Shown: positions 12,601-22,426 of the stretch, in pieces | Layout of the letters: the number at the start of each line of letters is the position of its first letter | Position numbering within the stretch: the stretch's first letter is position 1 | NCBI GenBank assembly: GCA_963556255.1 | Contig: OY744609.1 | Coordinates: 2,538,418-2,602,417, forward strand | Source: Allolobophora icterica | Taxonomy: Eukaryota; Annelida; Clitellata; Crassiclitellata; Lumbricidae | DNA length: 64,000 bases | Reading direction: 5' to 3' | Position numbers and translations under genes: made by a program | The notes under the pieces: generated by a model | Databases searched by the model: none | Seen by the model: the letters and a program-made list of their open reading frames with translations, nothing else | Told to the model about the DNA's origin: nothing

Positions 12601-13051
12601 GGCTAATAATGCGGTCTTTGGAAAGACCATGGAAAATCTTAGAAAAAGAATCAGGGTCAACCTGGTCCCGACCTCAAAAGTTGACAAACTTCGTAAACTA
12701 ATTGCGGACCCGGCCTACATATCGCACAAAATCTTCAACGACCAACTCGCCGCGATTCACAGTTTGAAGAACAAGCTCAAGTTAAACAGACCTGTATATG
12801 TCGGCCAGGCGGTCCTCGACCTCAGCAAGCATCTGATGTACGACTTCTGGTACAACGATGTGAAAAACGAGTACGGTAACAATGCTCAACTCTTGTACAC
12901 AGACACTGACAGCCTCTTATTTCAGGTGGAAACTCCGAACACCTATGTCGATATGTGGAACAAAAAACACCTATACGACCTCTCAGAGTTTCCAAGAGAC
13001 AGCCCATACTACGACGTCGAGAACAAGAAAGTCGTGGGCAAGTTCAAGGAT
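9675..13051 (+). pseudogene. Protein-primed DNA polymerase B, copy B, 5' part
   Basis: ATG at 9675 (MALSTNEKIEQLL) matches the copy C start. Compared with copy C it lacks 18 residues near the N terminus. Visible in order: a C2H2-like finger (CRRCLHIF), YADFEAL, a DHCHITGKYRGAAHNACN zinc motif, FHNLRGYDSHLI, LDANNLYGWAM, FFKLANNAVFGKTMEN and YTDTDSLLF. A single-base deletion around 11101-11104 shifts the frame. Copy C then interrupts the gene at 13051, after VVGKFKD; the remaining codons are at 30515-30844. The enzyme cannot be made from this copy. Confidence 0.92.
13047..13051. repeat. Target-site duplication of copy C (left)
   Basis: AGGAT here is repeated at 30510-30514, on the two sides of the copy C termini (AGTAGATGG and CCATCTACT). 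The uninterrupted sequence in copy C's own PolB (19728-19734 region) contains one such site. Short duplications of 5-6 bp are normal for the Polinton integrase. Confidence 0.88.
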
Positions 13052-13405
13052 AGTAGATGGCAAGGAAGAAGATTGCGCCACCCCCCGATAATTGGCTTAA
13101 ATTTGCCAGGGGATGGTCGCCACCCCCACAATTTTTTGTCCCCACCATCCCGTTATCTCACCGAATTAAGAGGATGCCGGTCTCCGCCATCTAGCCCTCC
13201 AGAGCGTTAGTAGATCCCACGGACCCTGATAGCGGGTCGATTTTTTTGGTGTGTGAATTGCGCCACCAAAAAACTTGCAAGCCGAGCCAAAGCCAAAAAA
13301 TAAGGATCGTGGATTGCCTTAACACACCGAAATGTAAAGTCCCGTTTGCTGACGGCCGAGACCCTCCCACGAGGCCGACCCAAACCATGGGAGTGTAATA
13401 GTAAA
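13052..13405 (+). repeat. Left inverted terminal repeat of copy C
   Basis: Nearly identical to the reverse complement of 30155-30509. Starts AGTAGATGGCAAGG; contains two G/C-rich blocks and a T-run near 13240. Similarity fades after the GGAGTGT block near 13400. Confidence 0.92.
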
Positions 13406-15179
13406 ACATTACGTTTTCAAAGACGCCAGCTGAGCTGCTTTCAAGTCAACTAAAATAAAATATCGCGAAACTCTTCTGTTTACAGAATATACTATATTCT
13501 ACACAACCGGCTGTTACAGAGAAAACGCGTCCACTTTTACCAGGATTCATTGCGCGGTGTGTAAATTTAGATGTCGATTGCCATTGTGGCCTGTGAACTA
13601 AAACAATTTCACCTGCACCATATAACCAAATATCTGTGATATAACTGTGTTATGCTTTGAAAGCTTATATTCGTTACTTAGTAGACTTAACAACAAAACC
13701 GTAATCTTACTCAATACGCCAATAGGCATCCAAGCGCTTTAATTAATATGAGATACTTCACCACGAAAACGAAACTGCAAGCCAGCGCGCATGGAATTTT
13801 ATTTAGTCCTTCATAATAATATCAGGTCATGGGTCACATCCTAACGCATAAATACGCAGTTGCATACACATACGTACAAGCATAGGCACAGACAAACTCG
13901 CACCCATAGGAACAGCAACACGAACAGAGTAATGCGTAGGCATACAAATCCAGCCATGATGACCTACTTAGACCTGTAATCGTCCTTGAAACAAGACGCT
14001 AGACCTGAGAGCGGAGTAAATTTCTGCGTGCCGCACACACAGATACAAACACGTAACCGTGTAGGCATACACAAGCACATATGATTACACATACAAGCAG
14101 ACAACCGCGTACGCATACGGAAAGACATAGGAATAGACTTATACACACGAATATAACAAACATAATATGGAGGCGTATAAACGAGGCTGAAATGAATAAT
14201 GAAGAACTTATACATTGGTGCATGCGCACAAGTCCGCCATACAAAACGGCAGCCATCTAAGAATAGAACGCGAGAGGCTACGCTTGGGCAGCGTCTGGCA
14301 GCCATTGAATAGAAGCCTAGTCTGTACAAACCAGCTGGCTGGCATTGAGTTGTATGCTGGGTGTTGTGTGTTGGTGAAAAGATAAGTTCTTTGGTAAGTT
14401 AGATTTAGGCTAGTTTAGATTTTTAATAAGTTAGGACTGAAAACTGAGACCCACACCAAAAAATAAATATAACCCACCACTTCCTCCTCTTTCCTTCTTC
14501 TTCCTACGTTCCTCTTCCTTCTTCCTACTTTCCTGTACCGCCTTTTCTTCTTTCTCGTGCCCTCCTCCTACTTCCTAATTCCCTCCGTCTTCTATTTCTT
14601 ACTTTCCTACTTTCCTTCTCCTTCTATTTCATCCACCTCCTCTTCTTTCTCATTTCCTCCTCTTCATCCTTCTTCCTAATTTCCTTACGCCTCTTCACTT
14701 ATTAGGCCTACTCCGTGTAATTCTCTTCAAGTCAGACCATGACTGCCATTCTAATATCAGAGTGACTTCGCCATCATTCGATCACTCAGAAAATGTGGAA
14801 AAAGAGCATCTGCATTATACTGAATGGAATAAACCCCCGGATTTTATTCGCAAAATCTTCGTCACCCTCGATCTTCAAATCTAACCTTAAAACTTATCTG
14901 TTTAAGATGCACAGACTAGTTTTTCTAAAATAGCAAAATAGTGAAAGTGAAAGCACACATTCGTCGTCGATAAGACAGTAGGCCTATTGTGATGATAATT
15001 CTAAGAATATCCGAGAATTTGCGTCAGGTGTATACAATCAATGAAACACAATAAATTATAATATAATAACAAAATTGATCGATAAATAGTATGAGGCCTA
15101 AAGCATTAATTATGTTTTATATCAACTATCATCATCAAAAGAGCAAATATTATAAAACAAGAGGACACACTCAGATCCC
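13406..15179. other. Non-coding left arm of copy C
   Basis: No convincing gene. It contains an A/C-rich stretch with many CACATA/GCATAC motifs (about 13850-14130), a pyrimidine-rich tract of TTCCTCC/TTCTTCC repeats (about 14480-14700) and a LINE remnant near 14775-14935. Minus-strand frames around 13964-14329 are compositional. Confidence 0.6.
14775..14935 (+). mobile_element. Relic of a LINE reverse transcriptase C terminus
   Basis: The words SSPSIFKSNLKTYLFKMH, preceded in another frame by W-N-x-P-P, resemble the end of CR1/L2-like LINE ORFs (compare the intact LINE ending at 56619). Frame changes and stops show it is old. Confidence 0.5.
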
Positions 15180-15560
15180 TCTATTGTTTGATATACCAAT
15201 TGGAGAAAGTTATATATTGGGTATATTTAATTATCTATGAAAATGATGGGTAAATTTTTGTGCGTGGTTGGTAATTCGGACAAGCCAAAAGCTAAGTCGT
15301 GGGAAAGTAGCTTATTCACAGGTGCTCAGTCAAATCAGACGGCTAAAGTATAATTATAATCTCGTGATTTCTATTGCGCCCAAAGGTAAGTCGTGGAAAA
15401 AATAGCTTATTAACAGGCGCTTAGTGTAATCACACATAGGTAGGCCTAATGTGTAATGGTAATCATACTGTGGAGATTTCTATAGCACACAAAAGGCGAA
15501 GTCGTGGAAAACCAGCTTATTCACAAGCGCTCAGTTAAATCATAGTCGATAGGTGGTATA
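15180..15560. repeat. Imperfect tandem blocks upstream of the zinc-ribbon gene, copy C
   Basis: Three diverged units share ATTTCTAT(A/T)GCGC/GCAC, AAAGG(C/T)(G/A)AAGTCGTGG and CTTATTCACA(A/G)G(C/T)GCTCAGT. Related blocks occur at 8650-8810 in copy B and a similar one at 49850-49905 outside any Polinton, so the unit may be a dispersed repeat. Confidence 0.6.
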
Positions 15561-15676
15561 CGACAGTCACTATGTAAGATCAGCTCTCCTACATCCTCTT
15601 CCTGCAGGAGCATCTTAAGTTGTTCAGATTTTTTCAATTTAAATATATGAATAGGTTGTGGTATACATAAAACATA

Positions 15677-16015
15677 ATGCTAGGGCAAAACTTTTGCATT
15701 TGGCTCGGTATAGGGAAAACAACACTCTGCTGTCGCAGGTGCATTGGGGAGTATTGTTTCAAACATTTGGCACGACTGCGAAACGGTTGTGGGACGAGAC
15801 CTTGTGCCAAATGTGGAAGGGGTATAAAAACACACGTGGGTGAGTGTATGAAATGTGGTTATTTCGCTAAATATTTGAGAGCTCGACGAGGTGGGTTAGT
15901 CCGTGAATTTAATAAAGAATGGAAGCGACTATCAAATAATAATAATAATAATATTTATTCTTTAATTAAGCGCCTGCAAACGCACTGCGCTGTACATGTA
16001 CATGTTATGCGATAA
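15677..16015 (+). CDS. Small zinc-ribbon protein, copy C
   Basis: 112 codons from ATG at 15677. Cys pairs CRRC, CAKC and CMKC suggest one or more zinc-binding ribbons, followed by a basic stretch (RARRGGLVREFNKEWKRL). The core matches the relic at 9116-9337 in copy B. After residue about 88 the frame runs into an (AAT) repeat and what looks like retroposon sequence, so the C-terminal 20-25 residues are probably not original. It lies about 280 bp before PolB on the same strand. The function is unknown; zinc-ribbon proteins of this size often bind nucleic acid. Confidence 0.62.
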   Translation: MLGQNFCIWLGIGKTTLCCRRCIGEYCFKHLARLRNGCGTRPCAKCGRGIKTHVGECMKCGYFAKYLRARRGGLVREFNKEWKRLSNNNNNNIYSLIKRLQTHCAVHVHVMR

Positions 16016-16135
16016 ATCTTAACTACTAACAGAACAGACAGCCTGCAATACACGGCGCAAATTGCAGCCTACAAAGCATGTCCGCCTATGGGACTCGATC
16101 TCTGTACCTCTCGCACTCTACGCCAGATAAAAAAA
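15940..16135 (-). mobile_element. Possible tRNA-derived SINE (minus strand), tentative
   Basis: Begins with an (AAT)n run on the plus strand, as expected for a reversed 3' tail. Near 16085-16130 is a segment whose reverse complement resembles the B-box part of a tRNA promoter (GAGATCGAGTCCC). Duplicated flanks were not identified. Confidence 0.35.
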
Positions 16136-16137
16136 TT

Positions 16138-16256
16138 ATCATTTGAACAAATGATATAGTTATTGTATTGAGGTAATACAGATGAGCAAGCGTCAATCGA
16201 ATATCAGTAAACAAAATTTCATTTTGAACAAATGATATAATTATTGTATTAAGGAA
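16138..16256. repeat. Direct repeat upstream of PolB, copy C
   Basis: Two 33-35-bp blocks, TTGAACAAATGATATA followed by TTATTGTATT, at about 16143-16175 and 16222-16255. Each holds the palindrome TTTGAACAAA or a close variant. They lie just before the PolB ATG and could bind a regulator. Confidence 0.5.
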
Positions 16257-16291
16257 AAGTTTGCCACAGTAGTATAAAACAATTAATAATT

Positions 16292-19200
16292 ATGGCATTG
16301 TCTACGAATGAAAAAATTGAACAATTGTTGGTTGAGTTTACTGGTCCCCCAGCTCTTCGAGCTGTTCTACAGAATATCATAGACGAACCCATACCACATG
16401 CAGTCAAAAGGCGCTTACTACAGCCACTGCTACCAAGGCCAATTCCTCCAGCGCGTAAGCATAGAGGGGCCAAACGCAAGGCCTTTCTGGCAAAATTCGA
16501 CCCGCTACTCATTAAGAAGGATGGAGGTGGACCACCACCCTTTCTAGTACACAAAGAGCTCGCCAATCAGCTTCTGAGAGACTTCCGTGCAGAAGTACCT
16601 CTTAACCACAGGCTGGAAGGAGATGCGTTGGCTTTCTTGAGTGCAATGGAGCACAACATTGAGGCGCAACTCAACGAAGAGCTGTTGAAACAAGACGGTC
16701 TGAAATACTCGCAAGTGTTGACAGTTGAGTTGGAAAAGCCGGCTCCGACCGTTGACATGGTGTACGACGGAAACGCGATCCCGGGTACTATAACCAATAC
16801 GGCCTATTTTCGAAGCAAAGCAGAACCAATTACCAGTGCGGGTAAAATCCAAGGGGCTGTACGGAAGGCCAAGGCCGAAGTACTAAAAAGCCTCGAGGAC
16901 TATACCAACTTGGGGTCAGGATGGAGGGTGAGGCGTGTCGTGGCGCTAGACCTCAGTATTGCAAAGTATCAACCATTCCGAGGTAAAAGCTATTTTCCAA
17001 CACCAAAGTATATTCCATGTCATTCGGTGGTTAATGTAAAGAATGAAGACAACCGCTGCTTCGAGTGGGCAATACTAAGCGCCATGTATCCAGTAGATCA
17101 TAAGCAACACCCCTATCGTCCCAGTAAGTATCGTGCCCACCTTCACGAGCTAAACTTCGACGGTATAGAATTTCCGGTGAAGGCCACTGATATCGGTAAA
17201 TTCGAGCGTCAGAACCCTATGGTGTCCGTATCGGTCTTCGGATGGAATGAAGGGCTGTACCCAATTTATGTCTCAAAGCAGACTGATAGAGGCTACAATA
17301 TCGATCTTCTACTATTGGCTGAAGGCGTAAATGAAAATTTTCATTTACAGAATCACCACTACGTCTGGATTAAAGACCTTGGCCGAATTCTTCATCAAAA
17401 TAGCAAAAACAACAACAGGAAACATCCATGTCGCCGCTGCTTACACGTATTCTGTAGACAAGACTTGCTGGATGCCCATATCAAAGATTGTCAGGGTATC
17501 AGTAAGAAGCCTCAGCGGATTGAGATGCCAAAAGAGGATGAAAATATCCTCAAATTCCAGAACCATCACAAACAGATGCGCACTCCGTATATTATTTACG
17601 CGGACTTCGAGGCTCTAAACATACCAATCGAAGGTGCAGTCATGAACCCCATCGAGAGCAACACCAGACAGATAGCTGAGCAGAAACCGTGCAGCTTCTG
17701 TTACATAGTGGTTCGATGCGATGGCCGCACCAAGAAGCCGGTGCTATATCGTGGAGAGAACGCTGTGCAAGAGTTCCTACAACGACTACAAGGCGAGCTA
17801 GCCACTATCAAACAAAGGCTGGCCACCCCAGCTAAGATGGTTATGTCAGCGGCCGATCGCCAATCATTTCGCGAGGCTATCGAATGTCACATCTGCGGAA
17901 ATGCACTCGAAGCGGATAGAGTTCGTGACCACTGCCACATCACCGGTAAGTACCGAGGTGCTGCTCACAACGCTTGCAACCTCAAACTTCGAATATATCC
18001 AGATAAGTGTAAGGTACCGGTGGTCTTCCACAATCTGCGAGGTTATGACAGCCACCTCATAATGCAAGCGATAGGTAGCTGTGAGGCCGCACAGGATGAG
18101 GAAACTGAAATTAACTGTATTCCTAACAATATGGAGAAATACATGACATTTAACATTGGTCAACTACAGTTCATCGATAGTCTCCAGTTTCTAAACAGCT
18201 CGTTGGATAAATTATCAGGAAATCTGTCGCTAGAGGATCTTAAAGTCACAACGACATATATAAACGAAAACTTTCTTCACAATGAAAGGACAAAACTTGA
18301 TCTGTTGAGACGAAAGGGCGTATATTGTTACGAATACATCCACGATTACCACCGCTTCGAAGAAGACCGACTTCCACCCAAGGAAGCGTTCTACAGCAAG
18401 GTCACACGAGAGAGCATTTCTGACGAGGATTATCAACACGCACAACGAGTGTGGGACGAGTTTGACTGTAAAACTCTAGGTGACTATCACGACTTGTATC
18501 TCCGTACGGATGTACTCCTACTGGCAGATGTCTTCGAGACCTTCAGGTCCACATCGATGAAGCACTACAGTCTGGACCCGGCTAACTACTTCAGCCTACC
18601 AGGAATGGCCTGGGACGCTTTGTTGAAAAAGACGAAAATTGAGCTCGAACTTTTAACAGACATAGACATGCATTTGTTCGTAGAGAAAGGTCTCAGAGGC
18701 GGAATTTCGATGGTGTCTAAGCGCTTCGCAAAAGCCAACAACCCGCAATGCCCAGATCATGATACCACGAAGCCAGACAACTGGATCATGTATCTCGATA
18801 CTAATAACCTCTACGGCTGGGCGATGCAACAGCCATTACCAGTTGGAGGATTTAGCTGGGAAAGTCCAACTCTCGATGAAGTGTTGGAAACTCCAGACGA
18901 CGCGCCTGAAGGCTTCCTGCTCGAAGTTGATCTCGAGTACCCGGAGCACCTCCACGAATCACATAGCGACTATCCCTTAGCACCGGAGACCCTGACAGTC
19001 CAAGAGGGGTGGTTGAGTGACTATCAGAATGTGCTTATGAACGAGTTGGGAGGCAAGTTCACAAAGCATGTGAAGTTAGTACCAAGCCTACGACCTAAGG
19101 AGCGGTATGTGGTCCATTATAGAAATCTCAAACTCTACCACTCGTTGGGCCTACGAGTTTCTAAAATTCATCGTGTCATTAAATTTAGACAGGAGGCATG

Positions 19201-20059
19201 GATGGCTCCATATATCGAGATGAATACGAAATTGAGGGCGAAGGCAACGTCGGAATTTGAGAAGGATTTCTTCAAACTGGCTAATAATGCGGTCTTTGGA
19301 AAAACCATGGAAAATCTTAGAAAAAGAATCAGGGTCAACCTGGTACCGACCTCAAAAGTTGACAAACTTCGTAAACTAACTGCCGACCCGGCCTACATAT
19401 CACACAAAATCTTCAACGACCAACTCGCCGCGATTCACAGTTTGAAGAGCAAGCTCAAGTTAAACAGACCTGTATATGTCGGCCAGGCTGTCCTCGACCT
19501 CAGCAAGCATCTGATGTACGACTTCTGGTACAACGATGTGAAAAACGAGTACGGAGAAAAAGCCCAGTTGCTATATACAGACACTGACAGCCTGTTATTT
19601 CAGGTGGAAACTCCGAACGCCTATACCGATATGTGGAATAAAAAACACCAATACGACCTCTCAGAGTTTCCAAGAGACAGCCCCTACTACGACGTCGAGA
19701 ACAAGAAAGTCGTGGGCAAGTTCAAAGATGAATGTAACGGAGTTGCCATCGCTGAATTCGTAGGGCTGCGTCCGAAGATGTACTCGATCTTAAAATCGGG
19801 TGGTTCAGAGATCAGGAAAGCAAAAGGCGTTCAGAGAGCAGTTGTGAAGAAGGATCTGCACCACGAGCTATACAAGGAATGCCTGTTCGAACGACAAGAG
19901 ATGCGGCACACACAAGTCGTGATTCGAAGCCACGACCACCAGATCGGAGTGTACGAGCAGAATAAGATCAGCCTCTCTCCATTAGACACAAAAAAGTGGA
20001 TCGAGGCCGATGGGATAACAACGCTGGCATATCGGCACTACAAAATCAACGACGGTTGA
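16292..20059 (+). CDS. Protein-primed DNA polymerase B, copy C, intact (1255 aa)
   Basis: Single uninterrupted frame. Approximate residue positions: N-terminal domain to 250; C2H2-like finger around 380-402 (CRRCLHVF..H..DC); exonuclease motif I YADFEAL near 437; endonuclease-VII-like zinc motif HICGN..DHCHITGKYRGAAH around 531-560; exonuclease II FHNLRGYDSH near 579; exonuclease III region TDVLLLADVF near 737; polymerase motif A LDTNNLYGWAM near 833; motif B KDFFKLANNAVFGKT near 990; motif C YTDTDSLLF near 1094. The family primes DNA synthesis from a protein and copies the element end to end. The stop overlaps the convergent integrase gene by 14 bp. All catalytic motifs are present, so this copy may still be functional. 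Confidence 0.96.
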   Translation: MALSTNEKIEQLLVEFTGPPALRAVLQNIIDEPIPHAVKRRLLQPLLPRPIPPARKHRGAKRKAFLAKFDPLLIKKDGGGPPPFLVHKELANQLLRDFRAEVPLNHRLEGDALAFLSAMEHNIEAQLNEELLKQDGLKYSQVLTVELEKPAPTVDMVYDGNAIPGTITNTAYFRSKAEPITSAGKIQGAVRKAKAEVLKSLEDYTNLGSGWRVRRVVALDLSIAKYQPFRGKSYFPTPKYIPCHSVVNVKNEDNRCFEWAILSAMYPVDHKQHPYRPSKYRAHLHELNFDGIEFPVKATDIGKFERQNPMVSVSVFGWNEGLYPIYVSKQTDRGYNIDLLLLAEGVNENFHLQNHHYVWIKDLGRILHQNSKNNNRKHPCRRCLHVFCRQDLLDAHIKDCQGISKKPQRIEMPKEDENILKFQNHHKQMRTPYIIYADFEALNIPIEGAVMNPIESNTRQIAEQKPCSFCYIVVRCDGRTKKPVLYRGENAVQEFLQRLQGELATIKQRLATPAKMVMSAADRQSFREAIECHICGNALEADRVRDHCHITGKYRGAAHNACNLKLRIYPDKCKVPVVFHNLRGYDSHLIMQAIGSCEAAQDEETEINCIPNNMEKYMTFNIGQLQFIDSLQFLNSSLDKLSGNLSLEDLKVTTTYINENFLHNERTKLDLLRRKGVYCYEYIHDYHRFEEDRLPPKEAFYSKVTRESISDEDYQHAQRVWDEFDCKTLGDYHDLYLRTDVLLLADVFETFRSTSMKHYSLDPANYFSLPGMAWDALLKKTKIELELLTDIDMHLFVEKGLRGGISMVSKRFAKANNPQCPDHDTTKPDNWIMYLDTNNLYGWAMQQPLPVGGFSWESPTLDEVLETPDDAPEGFLLEVDLEYPEHLHESHSDYPLAPETLTVQEGWLSDYQNVLMNELGGKFTKHVKLVPSLRPKERYVVHYRNLKLYHSLGLRVSKIHRVIKFRQEAWMAPYIEMNTKLRAKATSEFEKDFFKLANNAVFGKTMENLRKRIRVNLVPTSKVDKLRKLTADPAYISHKIFNDQLAAIHSLKSKLKLNRPVYVGQAVLDLSKHLMYDFWYNDVKNEYGEKAQLLYTDTDSLLFQVETPNAYTDMWNKKHQYDLSEFPRDSPYYDVENKKVVGKFKDECNGVAIAEFVGLRPKMYSILKSGGSEIRKAKGVQRAVVKKDLHHELYKECLFERQEMRHTQVVIRSHDHQIGVYEQNKISLSPLDTKKWIEADGITTLAYRHYKINDG

Positions 20060-21059
20060 GTATTCTATCGGGGGGTAACTCAGTGCCCATTGGCACCAGA
20101 AGCAGCTCCTCACGAACAAAACCGCGGCCAGGCCCATCAACTAGATGGTATAAAGCCGGTTGACCAGCCTGCCGAACAACATCCAAAATAGCGTGGATGG
20201 TGAGCGACCAGTTAGGGTCGGTGGCTCGTTTGCTACCACCCTCGAGCTCGCCGGGAGCGTACAAATATCGAACGAGAACGTCGTGTCCAAGAATAGGCTC
20301 ATCCATTCCCCACAAACGAGTTTTCATTTGTGAATGAGAGGGCTTCTGTGTCACTTTAGCAGCTTTCATCGCTTCAACCGGCTTCATGTCGAGCAAACGC
20401 GTCGGCTCATTGTTTAGTGCAGCTACAACTTCGGGCATTCGGCGAACCCATTCCACTGACCGTTCGGATGACCCCCTTGCAGCCAGGAGCAATTCCTGAG
20501 CGTACTGGGCACCGAAAAGTCGCTCAGCTAGAGTACGGTTAAAGCGTTCAACGATGCCCTGTTGGCGTTGATTTCCAGCCTGCCCGCGTCTTACAAGAAC
20601 GTCGTGCTTCGCCAGCAACGGTGTAAAATCACCCATAAATTCGCGGCCAGGGTCGACCTGAAGAAGTCGAGGCCAAGTCAATGGACCCCTCTTATAGATC
20701 CGGCTTAAAGCGGCGGCGACTTCGGTCGCACTTTTGTTTATCAACGGTTCAGCTTCTTTGTATCGTGAGGCAACATCAACAACAGTGAGAGCGTATTTAT
20801 AAGTCTTTCGACCTACTTTATCGTGAGGTAAAAACAAGAGATCGGCTTGGTGTACGGCGTTTGGGCGATTTTCCTCGAACTTTGGACGCGGTATGCGGCG
20901 TGGAACGGGTAAAAAAATCTGCCACACCGCTTGTTTCTTCAGCCAATCGCGAGCCTCGGCCTCGGAAACTTTGGCGGCTGAGGCTAGTTTCTTCACCGCA
21001 GCCTTACCTCGCCAGTAACCTCTAGGGCTGTAATAGACGGCTGAAAGGTGCTTAGACAT
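20046..21059 (-). CDS. Retroviral-type integrase, copy C
   Basis: Start chosen at MSKHLSAVYYSP (21059). The longer frame to 21113 adds a hydrophobic segment, MKFICVSVYLFVIYS, which overlaps the next gene and is unlikely to be native. DDE catalytic residues are visible: D73 (HQADLLF), D136 (QVDPGREF) and E171 (GIVERFNRT). The C-terminal part (LYHLVDGPGRGFVREELLLVP) resembles the small beta-barrel tail of these integrases. It inserts the element and makes the 5-bp duplication. Convergent with PolB, followed on the same strand by the PLA2 gene. No break. Confidence 0.93.
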   Translation of the reverse strand: MSKHLSAVYYSPRGYWRGKAAVKKLASAAKVSEAEARDWLKKQAVWQIFLPVPRRIPRPKFEENRPNAVHQADLLFLPHDKVGRKTYKYALTVVDVASRYKEAEPLINKSATEVAAALSRIYKRGPLTWPRLLQVDPGREFMGDFTPLLAKHDVLVRRGQAGNQRQQGIVERFNRTLAERLFGAQYAQELLLAARGSSERSVEWVRRMPEVVAALNNEPTRLLDMKPVEAMKAAKVTQKPSHSQMKTRLWGMDEPILGHDVLVRYLYAPGELEGGSKRATDPNWSLTIHAILDVVRQAGQPALYHLVDGPGRGFVREELLLVPMGTELPPDRILNRR

Positions 21060-21109
21060 TTCAGTAATACTATATATTACAAACAGGTAAACACTTACAC
21101 AAATGAATT

Positions 21110-21688
21110 TCATTTACGTTTTCGCTGGCTCGTTCTGACACCCATCCCCAGCCTCGACTTTGCTGACATAATGGCTGATACCAGCCGCGCATCCTTCTTC
21201 TCATAATCCGGAGTTTCATCGGTGAGTGCGATCTTCGACGCGGCTGCAGCGAGGATGTCATCTGCGTGGTTACGCCCCGGAGTATCTTTATGAACTGCGT
21301 AAGCCACATCGTGGTGGAGGCACGCACGGTCGAGCTGATTAACACCGTGATATCGCTGTGACAGCCGTTTGTCGAGTTTTGTGAATGGTCCACAGTAAGA
21401 GTACCTTCCCGTATTCTGAAAAGAACCTCCCGGATTATCTTCCGAAGACATACCGGATGGAAGGCTCATATGCATTTCTGGTAGAGGAAGAACGTTGAGG
21501 GCCCTATTCAGTAGAGAACCACCAGTCTTTCGCGCTTTCGAAAGCAAAAACTGGCTCTTCTTTGCACCGCAGACGGCACAGGTTCCCTTCTTGGCTGGCC
21601 GACCGTTTCGTAACTCGACGATTGTTTCATTTGAAGTCTCAGTATGTTTCTTACATCGTAGGCAATACATTGTTTTCATTGAATACAA
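21110..21688 (-). CDS. Zinc-ribbon plus parvovirus-like phospholipase A2 protein, copy C
   Basis: 192 aa. The N terminus has a CxxC..CxxC ribbon (C9, C12, C37, C40) with GRPAKKGTC, matching the DUF5679 type. The middle part has YCGP (98-101) and HHDVAY (125-130) with the His-Asp pair of PLA2. This is arranged as in the PLA2 domain of parvovirus VP1, which opens endosomal membranes during entry. The C terminus is basic (TSQRKRK). Related PLA2 proteins are known from adintoviruses. The gene is divergent from the ATPase with only about 20 bp between the two ATGs, so a shared two-way promoter is likely. Confidence 0.86.
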   Translation of the reverse strand: MYSMKTMYCLRCKKHTETSNETIVELRNGRPAKKGTCAVCGAKKSQFLLSKARKTGGSLLNRALNVLPLPEMHMSLPSGMSSEDNPGGSFQNTGRYSYCGPFTKLDKRLSQRYHGVNQLDRACLHHDVAYAVHKDTPGRNHADDILAAAASKIALTDETPDYEKKDARLVSAIMSAKSRLGMGVRTSQRKRK

Positions 21689-21708
21689 TCATAACTCGTT
21701 GTCTCTAT

Positions 21709-22386
21709 ATGGAAATAACAAATTTCGATCTCGAAGCCGACGATGGGAAAAAACACCACCATTGGTTGTTGCCATCAAGCATACGGTGTATAATCTGTGG
21801 GCCTAGCGGATGTGGGAAAACAAACCTACTGCTTAACCTTCTGTTGAAGAAGGGGTACCTGCGTTTTGATCGGCTGTATCTATACTCGAAGTCTCTGGGA
21901 CAGGAAAAATATCAGTTTCTTCGGGACTGGATAACAGAACTCGAAAAAGTTGCCGGGAAGGAAGTGGCTTCCTTTCACTCTTGCTCAGATGAAATAGTTC
22001 CAGTTGAATCATTAAATAAGAATGCCAGAAGCCTTCTAGTTTTCGATGACGTCATGCTTGAAAAACAGTCGCCCATCGAAAGGTATTTCACTATGGGTCG
22101 ACACGGTGGCGCGGACTGCTTCTACTTAACTCAAAATTACTTCCGCATTCCGAAGCAAGCGATCCGTGACAATGCTAATCTTATCGTCCTCTTCAACCAA
22201 GACAGTAAAAATTTACGAGCCATTCACGATACGTTCGTGGGCGGCGACATGTCTTTCGATGAGTCCGTCAGCGAGTGTGCTGCTCAGCCATATGGATTCG
22301 CAGTCATAGATTTGACGTCTAAAGTGTACGACGGAAAATATCGTTGCGGGTTCGATCGCTTCTATAAGCCCAAGGCAAGTATTTAA
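21709..22386 (+). CDS. FtsK/HerA-type DNA-packaging ATPase, copy C
   Basis: ATG at 21709 (MEITNFDLEADDG) is chosen; the longer frame from 21562 runs back over the PLA2 gene. Walker A GPSGCGKT is at residues 31-38 and Walker B SLLVFDDV at about 108-115, followed by a GRHGGADCFYLTQNYFRIPK sensor region. The A32-like packaging ATPase pumps genome into the capsid. Compared with copy B it lacks three codons near DMSFDE (9-nt in-frame deletion), a region with a Phe-rich segment in copy B. The frame is open, but the deletion may impair it. Confidence 0.9.
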   Translation: MEITNFDLEADDGKKHHHWLLPSSIRCIICGPSGCGKTNLLLNLLLKKGYLRFDRLYLYSKSLGQEKYQFLRDWITELEKVAGKEVASFHSCSDEIVPVESLNKNARSLLVFDDVMLEKQSPIERYFTMGRHGGADCFYLTQNYFRIPKQAIRDNANLIVLFNQDSKNLRAIHDTFVGGDMSFDESVSECAAQPYGFAVIDLTSKVYDGKYRCGFDRFYKPKASI

Positions 22387-22426
22387 AGACATGATATAGG
22401 CAACAAATAGCCGACATACAACCACG

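Noticed and set aside
13964..14329. Minus-strand frames rich in Cys, Val and Leu in copy C's left arm
   Set aside because: Composition follows a CACATA/GCATAC-rich repeat; two overlapping frames look equally good and no homology is visible in copy B.
20046..21113. Integrase starting at 21113 with a possible signal peptide
   Set aside because: The hydrophobic head overlaps the PLA2 gene end; the next Met begins the conserved domain in both copies.
21562..22386. ATPase with a long N-terminal extension
   Set aside because: The extension is antisense to the zinc-ribbon of the PLA2 gene; ATG 21709 matches the expected domain start.
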